Numbered from the stretch's first letter, positions 55,127-63,161 are shown. The stretch: DNA of 64,000 bases from Ascidiaceihabitans sp029251465 (GCF_042932805.1 NZ_CP170633.1:4092001-4156000), one strand, 5' to 3'. Notes: generated by a model from the letters alone, not told the origin. Translations and numbers: made by a program.

Positions 55127-55484
55127 CCTTAATCCAGAATAAAGTCGTAGGCTTCGGGCTAGTGGCGGACCGTCTGGCGCTTTTGAAAGAGCCGCGCTGT
55201 CGTACAGAGTTCGGGATGTGAGCAGCGGCCATAAAGTGCCACGCCCGAATGTCGCAGCGCCATCCCACGGCCCGTCGTTCACCCATCGCACAAATCGCGG
55301 CGCTTTGTCGCCCATCTGCGTCCTCTCAACATAAACCCTTGCTATTCACCCCAGATAGGCGCAAACGCGGCCCTGCAACGTTACGACTATCGTCATCACT
55401 GCTCCTTACGGCTCAGTCTACGATCTTTCCAATGACTTAGCCGCCCTGCCGCATTCCGCGGGCAGACTTATAAGGAATACTAAA
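55127..55484 (+). other. Gap before the cold-shock gene
   Basis: A 358-base region with no gene I can support on either strand; the open frames here lack ribosome-binding sites and family resemblance. The last 150 bases are the probable 5' leader of the cold-shock gene, including a hairpin CTGCCGC/GCGGGCAG at about 55447-55466, 10 bases before the ribosome-binding site. Confidence 0.4.
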
Positions 55485-55691
55485 ATGGCTTCAGGTACAG
55501 TAAAGTGGTTCAACTCCACAAAAGGTTTCGGTTTTGTAGCACCAGAAGGTGGCTCTAAAGATGTATTCGTACACATCTCTGCCGTTGAGCAAGCTGGTTT
55601 GACAGGTCTGCAAGACGACCAAAAAATCACATTCGACATCGAAGCAGGCCGCGACGGTCGCGAATCTGCGACAAACATCAAACTGGCATAA
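55485..55691 (+). CDS. cspA: Cold-shock protein
   Basis: A 68-residue single-strand nucleic-acid chaperone with the CSD fold. RNP1 appears as KGFGFVAPE and RNP2 as DVFVHISAV; MASGTVKWFNSTKGFG is the standard start. TAAGGA at about 55469-55474 precedes the ATG. Several paralogues are usual in these bacteria, so the symbol denotes the family only. It has its own terminator and lies between rplW and rplB. Confidence 0.95.
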   Translation: MASGTVKWFNSTKGFGFVAPEGGSKDVFVHISAVEQAGLTGLQDDQKITFDIEAGRDGRESATNIKLA

Positions 55692-55733
55692 GCCGGTTCG
55701 CCCTTGAGGGGGCGTTGTTTGAGTGAATTAAGT

Positions 55734-55764
55734 GGGCTTGTCCGAAAGGGCAGGCCCGTTTTTA
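55734..55764 (+). terminator. Rho-independent terminator after the cold-shock gene
   Basis: Arms GGGCTTGTCC and GGGCAGGCCC (with G-T pairs) around GAAA, followed by GTTTTTATTT. Confidence 0.85.
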
Positions 55765-55808
55765 TTTGGGTAAACTGAATTGCCAAAATATGAGACACTG
55801 ACAACTTA

Positions 55809-56155
55809 TTGGATCAATCGCTAAAGAGATCGAATGCTTTCAAAGAAAAATCCAGACCAATCGTTGTGGACGGCGAACCTTATCGTTGGCTGGTTTCGCC
55901 GGACCTCAAGCATGTCGTTCTGGTGATCCGATGCGCCACCTCAAACGGACAAGTGTTGGAGGTTCTAATCAATTCTGATGTCCATCGTTTTTGGATCGAG
56001 TTTCCGGCACTGATAATTTGAACTTGCGTACAATACAGCCTTCTTTGGTGTCTAAAGTAATTGGATCTGCGCTCGCATTCGGATGGAAGCCAACTGCAAA
56101 GTCCCAGCCTATGAAGGTCTATCTTGGTGTGGAAGATAAGCTGGAGGCGCGCTGA
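55809..56155 (+). pseudogene. Small conserved-type gene split by a frameshift
   Basis: The first frame (from a TTG at 55809) reads KSRPIVVDGEPYRWLVSPDL, then HVVLVIRCATSNGQVLEVLI and ends FWIEFPALII with TGA at 56019-56021. From about 56003 the frame two bases on reads SGTDNLNLRTIQPSLVSKVI, then GSALAFGWKPTAKSQPMKVY, ending at TGA 56153-56155. The two halves join into one protein of about 115 residues with the pattern I know from small uncharacterised proteins (V-G-x-x-Y-x-W, then DNL-x-x-I-x-PSLV and a GWKP end). The break lies at about 56000-56010. A sequencing error of one base is the alternative to a true frameshift. Confidence 0.65.
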
Positions 56156-56255
56156 ACGTTCGGCAATCCAGTGGTTTAGTTTATTACTTTCCTTCTTGCC
56201 ACACAAAGTCGCGATCCGCATAGCTATCCCTGACCTCAACGCAAAGGCGCACCAC

Positions 56256-57623
56256 ATGGCCAAAGACGATCTGACCACAGGCCCGATGGCGCTGCATTTC
56301 AAGAATCTCGCCATTCCTGCGGCGTTGGGGATGTTGTTCTCGACCCTCTATAACGTCGTTGATGTGTATTACGCGGGGCAGTTGTCGACCGATGCGCAGG
56401 CGGGTCTGGCGATCGGCTTCCAAGCGTTCTTTATCCTCATGGCCATCGGGTTTGGTTTGGGTTCCGCCCTCAGCGCGTTGGTCAGCAATGCCAAGGGGCG
56501 CAAGGACAGTTCGGGGACGCGCAAGCTGGCCGCACAGGGCATCAGTTTCGGTGTTCTTGCAACGCTGACCCTGATGGGTGTCGGCGCGCTGATTGGGCCG
56601 CACTTAATTGCGCTGGTGTCCGAAGCGGGCGGTTATCGTGACGCGGCCCTTGGGTATTTCAATGTTCTGATCTTTGCGTTGCCGGGATTTTTCCTCGCGT
56701 ATGGTGGCAACGGTATCTTGCAGGCGCATGGCGACAGCGTGTCGATGCAGCGTGCGATGATGGTCGCGTTTGTTGCCAACATCGGGCTGAATCCGCTGAT
56801 GATGTATGGCGTGCCGGGGCTGTGGGATGGGATGGGGTTCAATGGCATCGCTGTCGCCACCGTGCTCAGCCAAACTGGCGTGATGCTGTTTATCCTGTCC
56901 CGCGTGTTCCGGTTGGGCATGATGGTCGGCGTGCTGCGGACCGAGTTCTTGCCTGATTTGACCAGTTATCGCGCGATCATTGCGCAATTGCTGCCGGCAA
57001 GCACGGCGATGATGGTGATGTTTGTGTCCGGCTTTGTCGTGCAATTTGCGCTCAAAGGGTTCGGAGGCAGTGCGATTGCGGCCTATGGTGTGGCGCTCCG
57101 GATCGAACAGATCTTGCTGCTGCCGGTTTTGGGCATGACGGGGGCGTTGCTGCCGATTGCGGGCCAGAACTTTGGGGCAGAACAATTTGATCGTGTGCGC
57201 GAGGCGCTGTTCTTTTGTTGGAAGCTGGGCTTTGCCATGACCCTGATCGCGACGCCGACCCTGTGGTTTGCAGGGGGCTTTGCGATGCGCTTGTTTACGG
57301 ATGATCCCGAAGTGATTGCCGTTGGCATCAGCTATTTGCGCGTGGATGGGTTTTTGTTCCCGATCTACATGATGCTGTTTTCGATCAACGCGCTGTTGCA
57401 GGCCCTGCAACGTCCGATCTGGACCCTTTGGATCAGTATCTATCGCCAGGGCTTTGGTGTCGCGTTTTTCATCTGGGTGTTTATCGGGTTTATGGGCTTT
57501 GATGTATGGGGCGTCTGGTTCGGGATTGCGACGGCTGTGACCAGTGGCTGGATCATCGCGTTGATCGTCGCAAACGGGGTCGCCAAACAGCATATTGGTG
57601 GATTGCGTCCGGCAATGGCCTGA
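56256..57623 (+). CDS. MATE family efflux transporter
   Basis: A 455-residue multidrug/toxin-extrusion transporter with about twelve membrane helices in two halves. The start MAKDDLTTGPMALHFKNLAI is chosen over the open frame to 56124, which overlaps the frameshifted gene; AAAGG at 56243-56247 supports it. The N-terminal helix-1 region (PAALGMLFSTLYNVVDVYYA) and the mid-protein motif GNGILQAHGD match the family. It likely exports cationic compounds with Na+ or H+. It is inserted between the halves of the S10 operon. Confidence 0.9.
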   Translation: MAKDDLTTGPMALHFKNLAIPAALGMLFSTLYNVVDVYYAGQLSTDAQAGLAIGFQAFFILMAIGFGLGSALSALVSNAKGRKDSSGTRKLAAQGISFGVLATLTLMGVGALIGPHLIALVSEAGGYRDAALGYFNVLIFALPGFFLAYGGNGILQAHGDSVSMQRAMMVAFVANIGLNPLMMYGVPGLWDGMGFNGIAVATVLSQTGVMLFILSRVFRLGMMVGVLRTEFLPDLTSYRAIIAQLLPASTAMMVMFVSGFVVQFALKGFGGSAIAAYGVALRIEQILLLPVLGMTGALLPIAGQNFGAEQFDRVREALFFCWKLGFAMTLIATPTLWFAGGFAMRLFTDDPEVIAVGISYLRVDGFLFPIYMMLFSINALLQALQRPIWTLWISIYRQGFGVAFFIWVFIGFMGFDVWGVWFGIATAVTSGWIIALIVANGVAKQHIGGLRPAMA

Positions 57624-57691
57624 CTTGGCGGGTTTTGCGGTCTTACGGCTTGACCCTATCCCACCTCTGACCTAAACGAAGCCAACGGCAG

Positions 57692-57720
57692 AGCCCCAGA
57701 TTCGTCTGGGGCTTCGTTGT
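57692..57720 (+). terminator. Rho-independent terminator after the MATE gene
   Basis: Arms AGCCCCAGA and TCTGGGGCT around TTCG, followed by a weak TCGTTGTTGTT tract. Confidence 0.7.
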
Positions 57721-57730
57721 TGTTCGGGAT

Positions 57731-57784
57731 GGTGTGCGACACGCACACCTTACGGACACCTCGGTAAGGTGGGTCTTGACCCAT
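57731..57784 (+). promoter_or_regulatory. Competing hairpins in the rplB leader
   Basis: Three inverted repeats occur in 54 bases: GGTGTGCG/CGCACACC (57731-57749), ACCTTAC/GTAAGGT (57747-57770) and GGGT/ACCC (57771-57782). The second 5' arm shares three bases with the first 3' arm, so the two stems compete. I see no promoter with good spacing here. The layout could be a switch controlling rplB. Confidence 0.55.
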
Positions 57785-57877
57785 CACGCCACTCTAAACG
57801 GGGACCTTCGGGGCCCTATAACCATCGGCAGGCCCCTCAATCGGGTTCTGCTGCACAAGCAAACGGAAGACATCAAC

Positions 57878-58720
57878 ATGGCACTAAAGTCGTATAAGCC
57901 GACTACGCCAGGCCAACGCGGGTTGGTACTGATCGACCGTTCGGAGCTGTGGAAAGGTCGCCCTGTAAAGGCGCTGACTGAAGGTCTCACCAAGAATGGT
58001 GGCCGCAACAACACCGGACGGATTACGATGCGCCGCAAAGGCGGGGGCGCCAAGCGTCTCTATCGTATCGTCGATTTCAAGCGTAATAAAATGGATGTTT
58101 CGGCCACGGTCGAACGCATCGAATATGACCCTAACCGGACAGCCTTTATCGCTCTCGTAAAATACGAAGACGGCGAACAGGCCTACATCCTTGCGCCACA
58201 GCGCCTGGCCATTGGGGACAAAGTGATCGCATCTGCCAAGGCAGACATTAAGCCGGGCAACGCGATGCCGTTCTCAGGCATGCCAATCGGTACGATCATC
58301 CACAACATCGAAATGAAGCCAGGCAAGGGCGGTCAGATCGCACGTGCCGCCGGTACATACGCCCAGTTCGTTGGTCGTGATGGCGGTTACGCTCAGATCC
58401 GTTTGTCTTCGGGCGAACTGCGTTTGGTACGTCAAGAATGCATGGCCACCGTTGGTGCCGTGTCTAACCCTGACAACTCCAACCAGAACTTCGGTAAAGC
58501 GGGCCGTATGCGTCACAAGGGCATCCGTCCTTCTGTACGTGGTGTCGTAATGAACCCGATCGATCACCCGCACGGTGGTGGTGAAGGTCGGACCTCAGGT
58601 GGTCGTCACCCGGTTTCCCCATGGGGCAAGCCGACCAAAGGTGCACGTACTCGCAACAAGAACAAAGCGTCGCAAAAGCTGATCATCCGCTCGCGTCACG
58701 CCAAGAAGAAGGGGCGTTAA
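57878..58720 (+). CDS. rplB: Ribosomal protein L2
   Basis: L2 helps form the peptidyl-transferase centre. The 280 residues are full length and include the C-terminal signature around GIRPSVRGVVMNPIDHPHGG with the conserved histidine. The open frame extends to 57734, but MALKSYKPTTPGQRG is the family start and GGAAG precedes the ATG at 57878. It begins the second S10-operon segment, four bases before rpsS. Confidence 0.98.
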   Translation: MALKSYKPTTPGQRGLVLIDRSELWKGRPVKALTEGLTKNGGRNNTGRITMRRKGGGAKRLYRIVDFKRNKMDVSATVERIEYDPNRTAFIALVKYEDGEQAYILAPQRLAIGDKVIASAKADIKPGNAMPFSGMPIGTIIHNIEMKPGKGGQIARAAGTYAQFVGRDGGYAQIRLSSGELRLVRQECMATVGAVSNPDNSNQNFGKAGRMRHKGIRPSVRGVVMNPIDHPHGGGEGRTSGGRHPVSPWGKPTKGARTRNKNKASQKLIIRSRHAKKKGR

Positions 58721-58723
58721 TTA

Positions 58724-59005
58724 ATGTCTCGTTCCGTATGGAAAGGTCCATTCGTCGACAGCTATGTCTTGAAAAAGGCAGAAGCAGTTCGCGAATCCGG
58801 CCGCAAAAACGAAGTGATCAAAATCTGGTCGCGTCGTTCAACAATCCTGCCCCAGTTTGTGGGCCTCACATTTGGCGTCTATAACGGCCACAAACATATC
58901 CCGGTGAACATCACCGAGGAAATGATTGGTCAAAAGTTTGGTGAGTTTTCACCGACGCGGACCTACTATGGTCACGCCGCTGATAAGAAGGCGAAACGCA
59001 AATGA
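58724..59005 (+). CDS. rpsS: Ribosomal protein S19
   Basis: S19 contacts the A-site tRNA and the head of the small subunit. The 93 residues begin MSRSVWKGPFVDSYVLKKAE and contain the family motif HKHIPVNITEEMIGQKFGEF. It follows rplB by three bases and overlaps rplV by four (ATGA), with continuous plus-strand translation. Confidence 0.98.
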   Translation: MSRSVWKGPFVDSYVLKKAEAVRESGRKNEVIKIWSRRSTILPQFVGLTFGVYNGHKHIPVNITEEMIGQKFGEFSPTRTYYGHAADKKAKRK

Positions 59006-59394
59006 GCAAGGATAAGAACCCTCGCCGCGTTGCTGATAACGAAGCAATGGCAAAAACACGCATGTTGCGCACCAGCCCTCAGAAGCTGAACCTGGTTGCA
59101 CAAATGATCCGTGGCAAGAAAGTCGACAAGGCCCTTACGGACCTGACGTTCTCCAAAAAACGGATCGCTGGCGATGTTAAAAAATGCCTACAGTCTGCAA
59201 TTGCAAACGCTGAAAACAACCACAACCTGGACGTCGACGAACTGATCGTTGCCGAAGCTTGGGTCGGTAAAAACCTGACGATGAAACGGGGTCGCCCTCG
59301 TGCCCGTGGTCGTTTTGGTAAGATCCTCAAGCCTTTTGCTGAGATCACGATCAAAGTGCGTCAAGTTGAAGAAGTGACAGGGGAGCAAGCCTAA
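59002..59394 (+). CDS. rplV: Ribosomal protein L22
   Basis: L22 lines the exit tunnel near the macrolide site. The 130 residues have LRTSPQKLNLVAQMIRGKKV and the beta-hairpin region MKRGRPRARGRFGKILKPFA. It overlaps both neighbours, rpsS by four bases and rpsC by one. The hairpin shows no insertion or deletion relative to the usual form. Confidence 0.97.
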   Translation: MSKDKNPRRVADNEAMAKTRMLRTSPQKLNLVAQMIRGKKVDKALTDLTFSKKRIAGDVKKCLQSAIANAENNHNLDVDELIVAEAWVGKNLTMKRGRPRARGRFGKILKPFAEITIKVRQVEEVTGEQA

Positions 59395-60101
59395 TGGGTA
59401 ACAAAGTAAATCCAATCGGGATGCGCCTTCAGGTTAACCGTACTTGGGACAGCCGCTGGTATGCGGACACCAAGGACTACGGCAACCTGTTGCTCGAAGA
59501 CCTGAAAATGCGTGAATTCATCAAGAAAGAATGCGCTCAAGCGGGTATTTCCCGTGTGATCATCGAACGTCCGCACAAAAAGTGCCGCGTTACGATCCAC
59601 ACAGCCCGTCCAGGTGTAATCATCGGCAAAAAAGGTGCGGACATCGAAGGTTTGCGCAAAAAGCTGGCGAATTTCACTGCCTCCGAATTGCACCTCAACA
59701 TTGTTGAAGTTCGCAAGCCGGAACTGGACGCAGCACTTGTTGGCGAATCCATCGCACAGCAACTGGAACGTCGTGTATCGTTCCGTCGCGCTATGAAGCG
59801 TGCGGTACAAAACGCGATGCGCATGGGGGCCTTGGGCATCCGTGTGAACCTTGCCGGTCGTTTGGGCGGCGCGGAAATCGCGCGTACCGAATGGTACCGT
59901 GAAGGTCGCGTTCCGTTGCACACATTGCGTGCCGACATCGATTACGCACACGTTGAAGCGATGACTGCTTATGGCATCATCGGGATCAAAACCTGGATCT
60001 TTAAAGGCGAGATCATGGAACACGATCCAGCAGCGCGTGACCGTAAAGCACAAGAACTCCAAGACGGCCCAACACCTCGCGGTGCTGGCGGTCGTCGCTG
60101 A
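59394..60101 (+). CDS. rpsC: Ribosomal protein S3
   Basis: S3 is part of the mRNA entry tunnel. The 235 residues start MGNKVNPIGMRLQVNRTWDS. The KH domain carries RPGVIIGKKGADIEGLRKKL, and the C-terminal domain includes GAEIARTEWYREGRVPLHTL. Its end, GPTPRGAGGRR, is short and basic. It overlaps rplV by one base and precedes rplP by 15 bases. Confidence 0.98.
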   Translation: MGNKVNPIGMRLQVNRTWDSRWYADTKDYGNLLLEDLKMREFIKKECAQAGISRVIIERPHKKCRVTIHTARPGVIIGKKGADIEGLRKKLANFTASELHLNIVEVRKPELDAALVGESIAQQLERRVSFRRAMKRAVQNAMRMGALGIRVNLAGRLGGAEIARTEWYREGRVPLHTLRADIDYAHVEAMTAYGIIGIKTWIFKGEIMEHDPAARDRKAQELQDGPTPRGAGGRR

Positions 60102-60116
60102 TAGGAGGGCATATAG

Positions 60117-60530
60117 ATGCTTCAGCCAAAGCGTACCAAATTCCGCAAGCAGTTTAAGGGCTCTATCAAGGGTCTGGCTAAAGGCGGTTCCGATCTGAAC
60201 TTTGGGACTTATGGTCTTAAGGCAACAGAGCCTGAGCGTGTGACAGCACGTCAAATCGAGGCGGCTCGCCGCGCGATGACACGTCACATGAAACGTCAGG
60301 GCCGCGTCTGGATCCGTATTTTCCCAGACGTACCTGTGACAGCCAAACCTATCGAAGTTCGTATGGGTAAAGGTAAAGGTTCTGTTGACCGTTGGGCAGC
60401 CAAGGTCAAACCAGGCCGCGTGATGTTCGAGATCGATGGCGTCAACGACGACATCGCTCGCGAAGCCCTGCGTCTTGCAGCGATGAAACTGCCAATCAAA
60501 ACGCGCGTTGTTGTGCGCGAAGACTGGTAA
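60117..60530 (+). CDS. rplP: Ribosomal protein L16
   Basis: L16 organises the A site of the large subunit. The 137 residues begin MLQPKRTKFRKQFKGSIKGL and include the motif MGKGKGSVDRWAAKVKPGRV. GGAGGG at 60104-60109 precedes the ATG. In the standard order rpmC follows at once; here a palindrome, a terminator and two inserted genes come next. Confidence 0.98.
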   Translation: MLQPKRTKFRKQFKGSIKGLAKGGSDLNFGTYGLKATEPERVTARQIEAARRAMTRHMKRQGRVWIRIFPDVPVTAKPIEVRMGKGKGSVDRWAAKVKPGRVMFEIDGVNDDIAREALRLAAMKLPIKTRVVVREDW

Positions 60531-60537
60531 AAACGTC

Positions 60538-60557
60538 GCTCCGGCCTAGGCCGGAGC
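60538..60557. repeat. Perfect 20-base palindrome after rplP
   Basis: GCTCCGGCCTAGGCCGGAGC is fully self-complementary and lies eight bases after the rplP stop. No T-run follows. A separate terminator lies 60 bases on. Confidence 0.85.
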
Positions 60558-60617
60558 TGGCGATGCGGAGGCAGGGTATTTATTCATAAATGCCCGTTCC
60601 GCACAGTAGTTATAAAG

Positions 60618-60650
60618 AAGCCCCTGCCGAGTGATCGGTGGGGGCTTTTT
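60618..60650 (+). terminator. Rho-independent terminator after rplP
   Basis: AAGCCCC/GGGGCTT with inner GCCGA/TCGGT around GTGA, followed by TTTTGTTATTTTG. It ends the rplB-rplP unit. Confidence 0.9.
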
Positions 60651-60715
60651 GTTATTTTGTTGCAACATTCATTGAATTCAGTGAACCTGAGGCATTAGTT
60701 TTTAAAGGACCAATC

Positions 60716-61063
60716 GTGAAATTCATTATACAAACGGCATTTGCCTTTCTCGTCTTATCGTTAAGTTTTTCCATATCTAACGCACAAAACTATGTGCCTC
60801 GAATTGCACAGTGTGTTGCAATTGAAAATGGCGAAACTATCGTGAATGGCCCGTGCATGTTTGAGGCAACAGACGAAGAAGGTTCCTTTAAGTTTCAGAC
60901 AGACGGGATGGAGTATTGGGGATCATTCACTGTGGACAATCAATCAGGGGTGATCATTTGGAACGGTGAATCTTTTGCATCTCATGCACATAACATCCAA
61001 CGCAATCTCAGGCGCTATGATGCGTGTTGGGTGAACGAAGCGTCTCTATTTTGTTTCTGGTAA
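60716..61063 (+). CDS. Small secreted protein of unknown function
   Basis: A 115-residue exported protein. The Sec signal MKFIIQTAFAFLVLSLSFSI ends near ISNAQ. The mature part has four cysteines (AQCVAIENG, NGPCMFEA, DACWVNE, LFCFW), which suggests two disulfides in the periplasm. The GTG at 60716 is preferred to the longer open frame from 60638 because AAAGGA at 60703-60708 fits. It is A+T-richer than the ribosomal genes. The family is not recognised. Confidence 0.7.
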   Translation: MKFIIQTAFAFLVLSLSFSISNAQNYVPRIAQCVAIENGETIVNGPCMFEATDEEGSFKFQTDGMEYWGSFTVDNQSGVIIWNGESFASHAHNIQRNLRRYDACWVNEASLFCFW

Positions 61064-61160
61064 TAGGCTGGGTTGCTTAGATCTTGCCCAATCAAAGATT
61101 GGGCAGCGTCCGTACATCCCCCGTCTTGCCGAAGGCAAACCTGCGGTTTGAATTGCGAGA

Positions 61161-61748
61161 TTATCGCCAGCCCCCATACCGCTTTAATTTCGCCCGCATA
61201 TCCGGTTGCTCCAAATGACGGTATTTCCCTTTAGAGTAATGCCCACCATCCAACGCTAAACCTGCTTTAACGATTTCCGCCCCGATATCTCTGCCATCCG
61301 CCAAATAGGCAGTGCCAACCAAACGATCATATGAAGTCTCGCCAGTCAGTTCGACACGCAAGACATTCCCCTTACAAATTCGCACCATTTCCCACTTGGA
61401 TTTTTGCCCCCACGGCTGATCTAACTCGGGTGCGTCGATCCCGGCCAAGCGCACTTTGATCTTGCTGACGACAATCGTATCGCCGTCGATCACGTACGCA
61501 CGGCCATTTAGCTCGCGGGATGCTGGGATGTCAGGGGGCGGGGCGTGCTTGACCTCGTCGTCTTCGATTTTGGTTGGTTTTTGCAGCTGAGATGGTTTTG
61601 CCGGTGAGGGCGTTGGCTTTTTGGGTTTTGGTTGAGGCCGAGGTGGCGGTGTGACAAACGGTGGTGGTTGCCTATTTGCTTTCGAAATTCCGTTCGCCGC
61701 GAACACGACAAAACCCAAAACGACCAGACTTATAAATAAATATTCCAT
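61161..61748 (-). CDS. Membrane-anchored thermonuclease (SNase) family protein
   Basis: A 195-residue nuclease of the staphylococcal nuclease family. Residues 1-20 are a membrane helix, residues about 28-75 are a Pro/Lys-rich linker (PPPRPQPKPKKPTPSPAKP), and the nuclease domain follows: VIDGDTIVV, then VRLAGIDAPEL with the first Arg and the Glu of the catalytic triad, and YDRLVGTAYL with the second Arg. The domain probably lies outside the cytoplasmic membrane and degrades extracellular or periplasmic nucleic acid. It is on the opposite strand within the gap between rplP and rpmC. Confidence 0.85.
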   Translation of the reverse strand: MEYLFISLVVLGFVVFAANGISKANRQPPPFVTPPPRPQPKPKKPTPSPAKPSQLQKPTKIEDDEVKHAPPPDIPASRELNGRAYVIDGDTIVVSKIKVRLAGIDAPELDQPWGQKSKWEMVRICKGNVLRVELTGETSYDRLVGTAYLADGRDIGAEIVKAGLALDGGHYSKGKYRHLEQPDMRAKLKRYGGWR

Positions 61749-61856
61749 AAACTCTCAACCGACTAACTTTTTTAGAATAGTCAGTACCGATCGCCATTCG
61801 CAACCGGGATATTTTGAGGTACTGATCTGTCGGGATTGGATGATGCCCGCTAGGGG

Positions 61857-61885
61857 TTGCCCCACACCCGAAACCCTCCTATACG
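61857..61885 (+). promoter_or_regulatory. Putative promoter of the rpmC (spc) segment
   Basis: TTGCCC at 61857-61862 and TATACG at 61880-61885 with a 17-base spacer, 78 bases before rpmC. The -10 box equals those at rpsL P1 and rpsJ. Confidence 0.65.
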
Positions 61886-61962
61886 CAGCCATCTACTATG
61901 ACCTCCACCAGAATCAGGGTCACCCACATGGGGCCCGCTGGTGATGTTGAAAGGAACAGGCG

Positions 61963-62166
61963 ATGAACGCCAATGAACTACATGATCTGACACCGGATCA
62001 GCTGCGCGAAAAGCTGGCTGAGACCAAGAAAGAAAGCTTTAACCTGCGCTTCCAAGCAGCAACAGGCTCTCTTGAAAACCCTGCACAAATCCGCAAAGCC
62101 CGTCGCGGCGCTGCGCGTATCAAAACAATTCTGAACCAAAAAGCCGCAGCTGCGGCGTCTGAATAA
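61963..62166 (+). CDS. rpmC: Ribosomal protein L29
   Basis: L29 is a small two-helix protein at the tunnel exit. The 67 residues include the conserved start MNANELHDLTPDQLREKLAE and FNLRFQAATGSLENPAQIRK. AGGAACAGG precedes the ATG. It restarts the ribosomal series after the inserted nuclease gene and precedes rpsQ by 11 bases. Confidence 0.97.
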   Translation: MNANELHDLTPDQLREKLAETKKESFNLRFQAATGSLENPAQIRKARRGAARIKTILNQKAAAAASE

Positions 62167-62177
62167 GGAGAGCACTT

Positions 62178-62408
62178 ATGCCTAAGCGTATTTTGACCGG
62201 CACAGTGACCTCTGATGCCAACGAACAGACAGTCACCGTTTCTGTAGAGCGTCGCTTTACACACCCGGTTCTGAAGAAAACCATTCGTAAGTCCAAGAAA
62301 TATCGGGCGCACGATGAAAAGAATGCCTTTAAGACTGGCGATTCCGTACGCATCATCGAATGCGCGCCACGCTCAAAGACAAAACGCTGGGAAGTGATCA
62401 CAGCCTAA
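62178..62408 (+). CDS. rpsQ: Ribosomal protein S17
   Basis: S17 is an early-binding small-subunit protein. The 76 residues carry VTSDANEQTVTVSVERRFTH and the block KTGDSVRIIECAPRSKTKRW. AAGGAGAG precedes the ATG. rplN follows after 76 bases. Confidence 0.97.
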   Translation: MPKRILTGTVTSDANEQTVTVSVERRFTHPVLKKTIRKSKKYRAHDEKNAFKTGDSVRIIECAPRSKTKRWEVITA

Positions 62409-62484
62409 GCTGCGAACGCGAACAGTATAATCGAAACCCTGGGGATCAGGCGCGCATCGCCCCCCAAAGGTCGGGAGAAACCAT

Positions 62485-62853
62485 ATGATCCAGATGCAAT
62501 CAAATCTTGAAGTGGCTGACAACAGCGGCGCACGCCGTGTTCAGTGCATCAAGGTTCTGGGTGGTTCCAAGCGTAAATACGCATCCGTCGGCGACGTTAT
62601 TGTCGTGTCGGTCAAGGAAGCCATTCCACGTGGTCGTGTTAAGAAAGGTGATGTCCGTAAGGCCGTCGTCGTTCGCACGGCAAAAGAAGTTCGTCGTGAC
62701 GATGGCACAGCCATTCGTTTTGACACGAATGCAGCAGTCATTCTGAACAACAACAACGAGCCAGTAGGTACACGTATCTTTGGACCGGTTGTTCGTGAAT
62801 TGCGCGGCAAGAACTTCATGAAAATCATCTCACTCGCTCCGGAGGTGCTGTAA
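62485..62853 (+). CDS. rplN: Ribosomal protein L14
   Basis: L14 contacts the small subunit and is the site of silencing factor RsfS binding. The 122 residues begin MIQMQSNLEVADNSGARRVQ and include ARSKTKRW-type neighbours only in rpsQ; its own signature is NNNNEPVGTRIFGPVVRELR. It has a normal length. rplX follows by two bases. Confidence 0.98.
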   Translation: MIQMQSNLEVADNSGARRVQCIKVLGGSKRKYASVGDVIVVSVKEAIPRGRVKKGDVRKAVVVRTAKEVRRDDGTAIRFDTNAAVILNNNNEPVGTRIFGPVVRELRGKNFMKIISLAPEVL

Positions 62854-62855
62854 CC

Positions 62856-63161
62856 ATGGCTGCTAAGCTGAAGAAAGGCGACAAAGTCGTCATGCTGGCC
62901 GGTAAGGACAAAGGCAAAGAGGGCACGATTTCCTCTGTCAATCCTACCGCAGGCAAAGCCGTTGTTGACGGTCTGAACATCGCTATTCGTGCGACACGTC
63001 AGTCTCAAGAATCCCAAGGTGGCCGCATTCCAAAAGCCATGCCAATCGCGCTGAGCAACCTTGCTTTGATCGACGCAAACGGCAAGCCAACACGCGTTGG
63101 CTTTAAAATGGACGGCGACAAAAAAGTGCGTTTTGCCAAGACAACAGGAGACGTGATCTAA
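62856..63161 (+). CDS. rplX: Ribosomal protein L24
   Basis: L24 initiates large-subunit assembly. The 101 residues have the KOW motif KKGDKVVMLAGKDKGKEGTI and a C-terminal domain ending RFAKTTGDVI. It shares one base with rplE, so the two are translationally coupled. Confidence 0.97.
   Translation: MAAKLKKGDKVVMLAGKDKGKEGTISSVNPTAGKAVVDGLNIAIRATRQSQESQGGRIPKAMPIALSNLALIDANGKPTRVGFKMDGDKKVRFAKTTGDVI

Noticed and set aside
55249..55440. A 63-codon frame before the cold-shock gene
   Set aside because: It lacks a start signal and covers the probable cold-shock leader; its composition is not coding-like.
57775..57822. A promoter for rplB using TTGACC and TATAAC
   Set aside because: The two boxes are more than 30 bases apart, and no -35 match exists at the correct distance from TATAAC.
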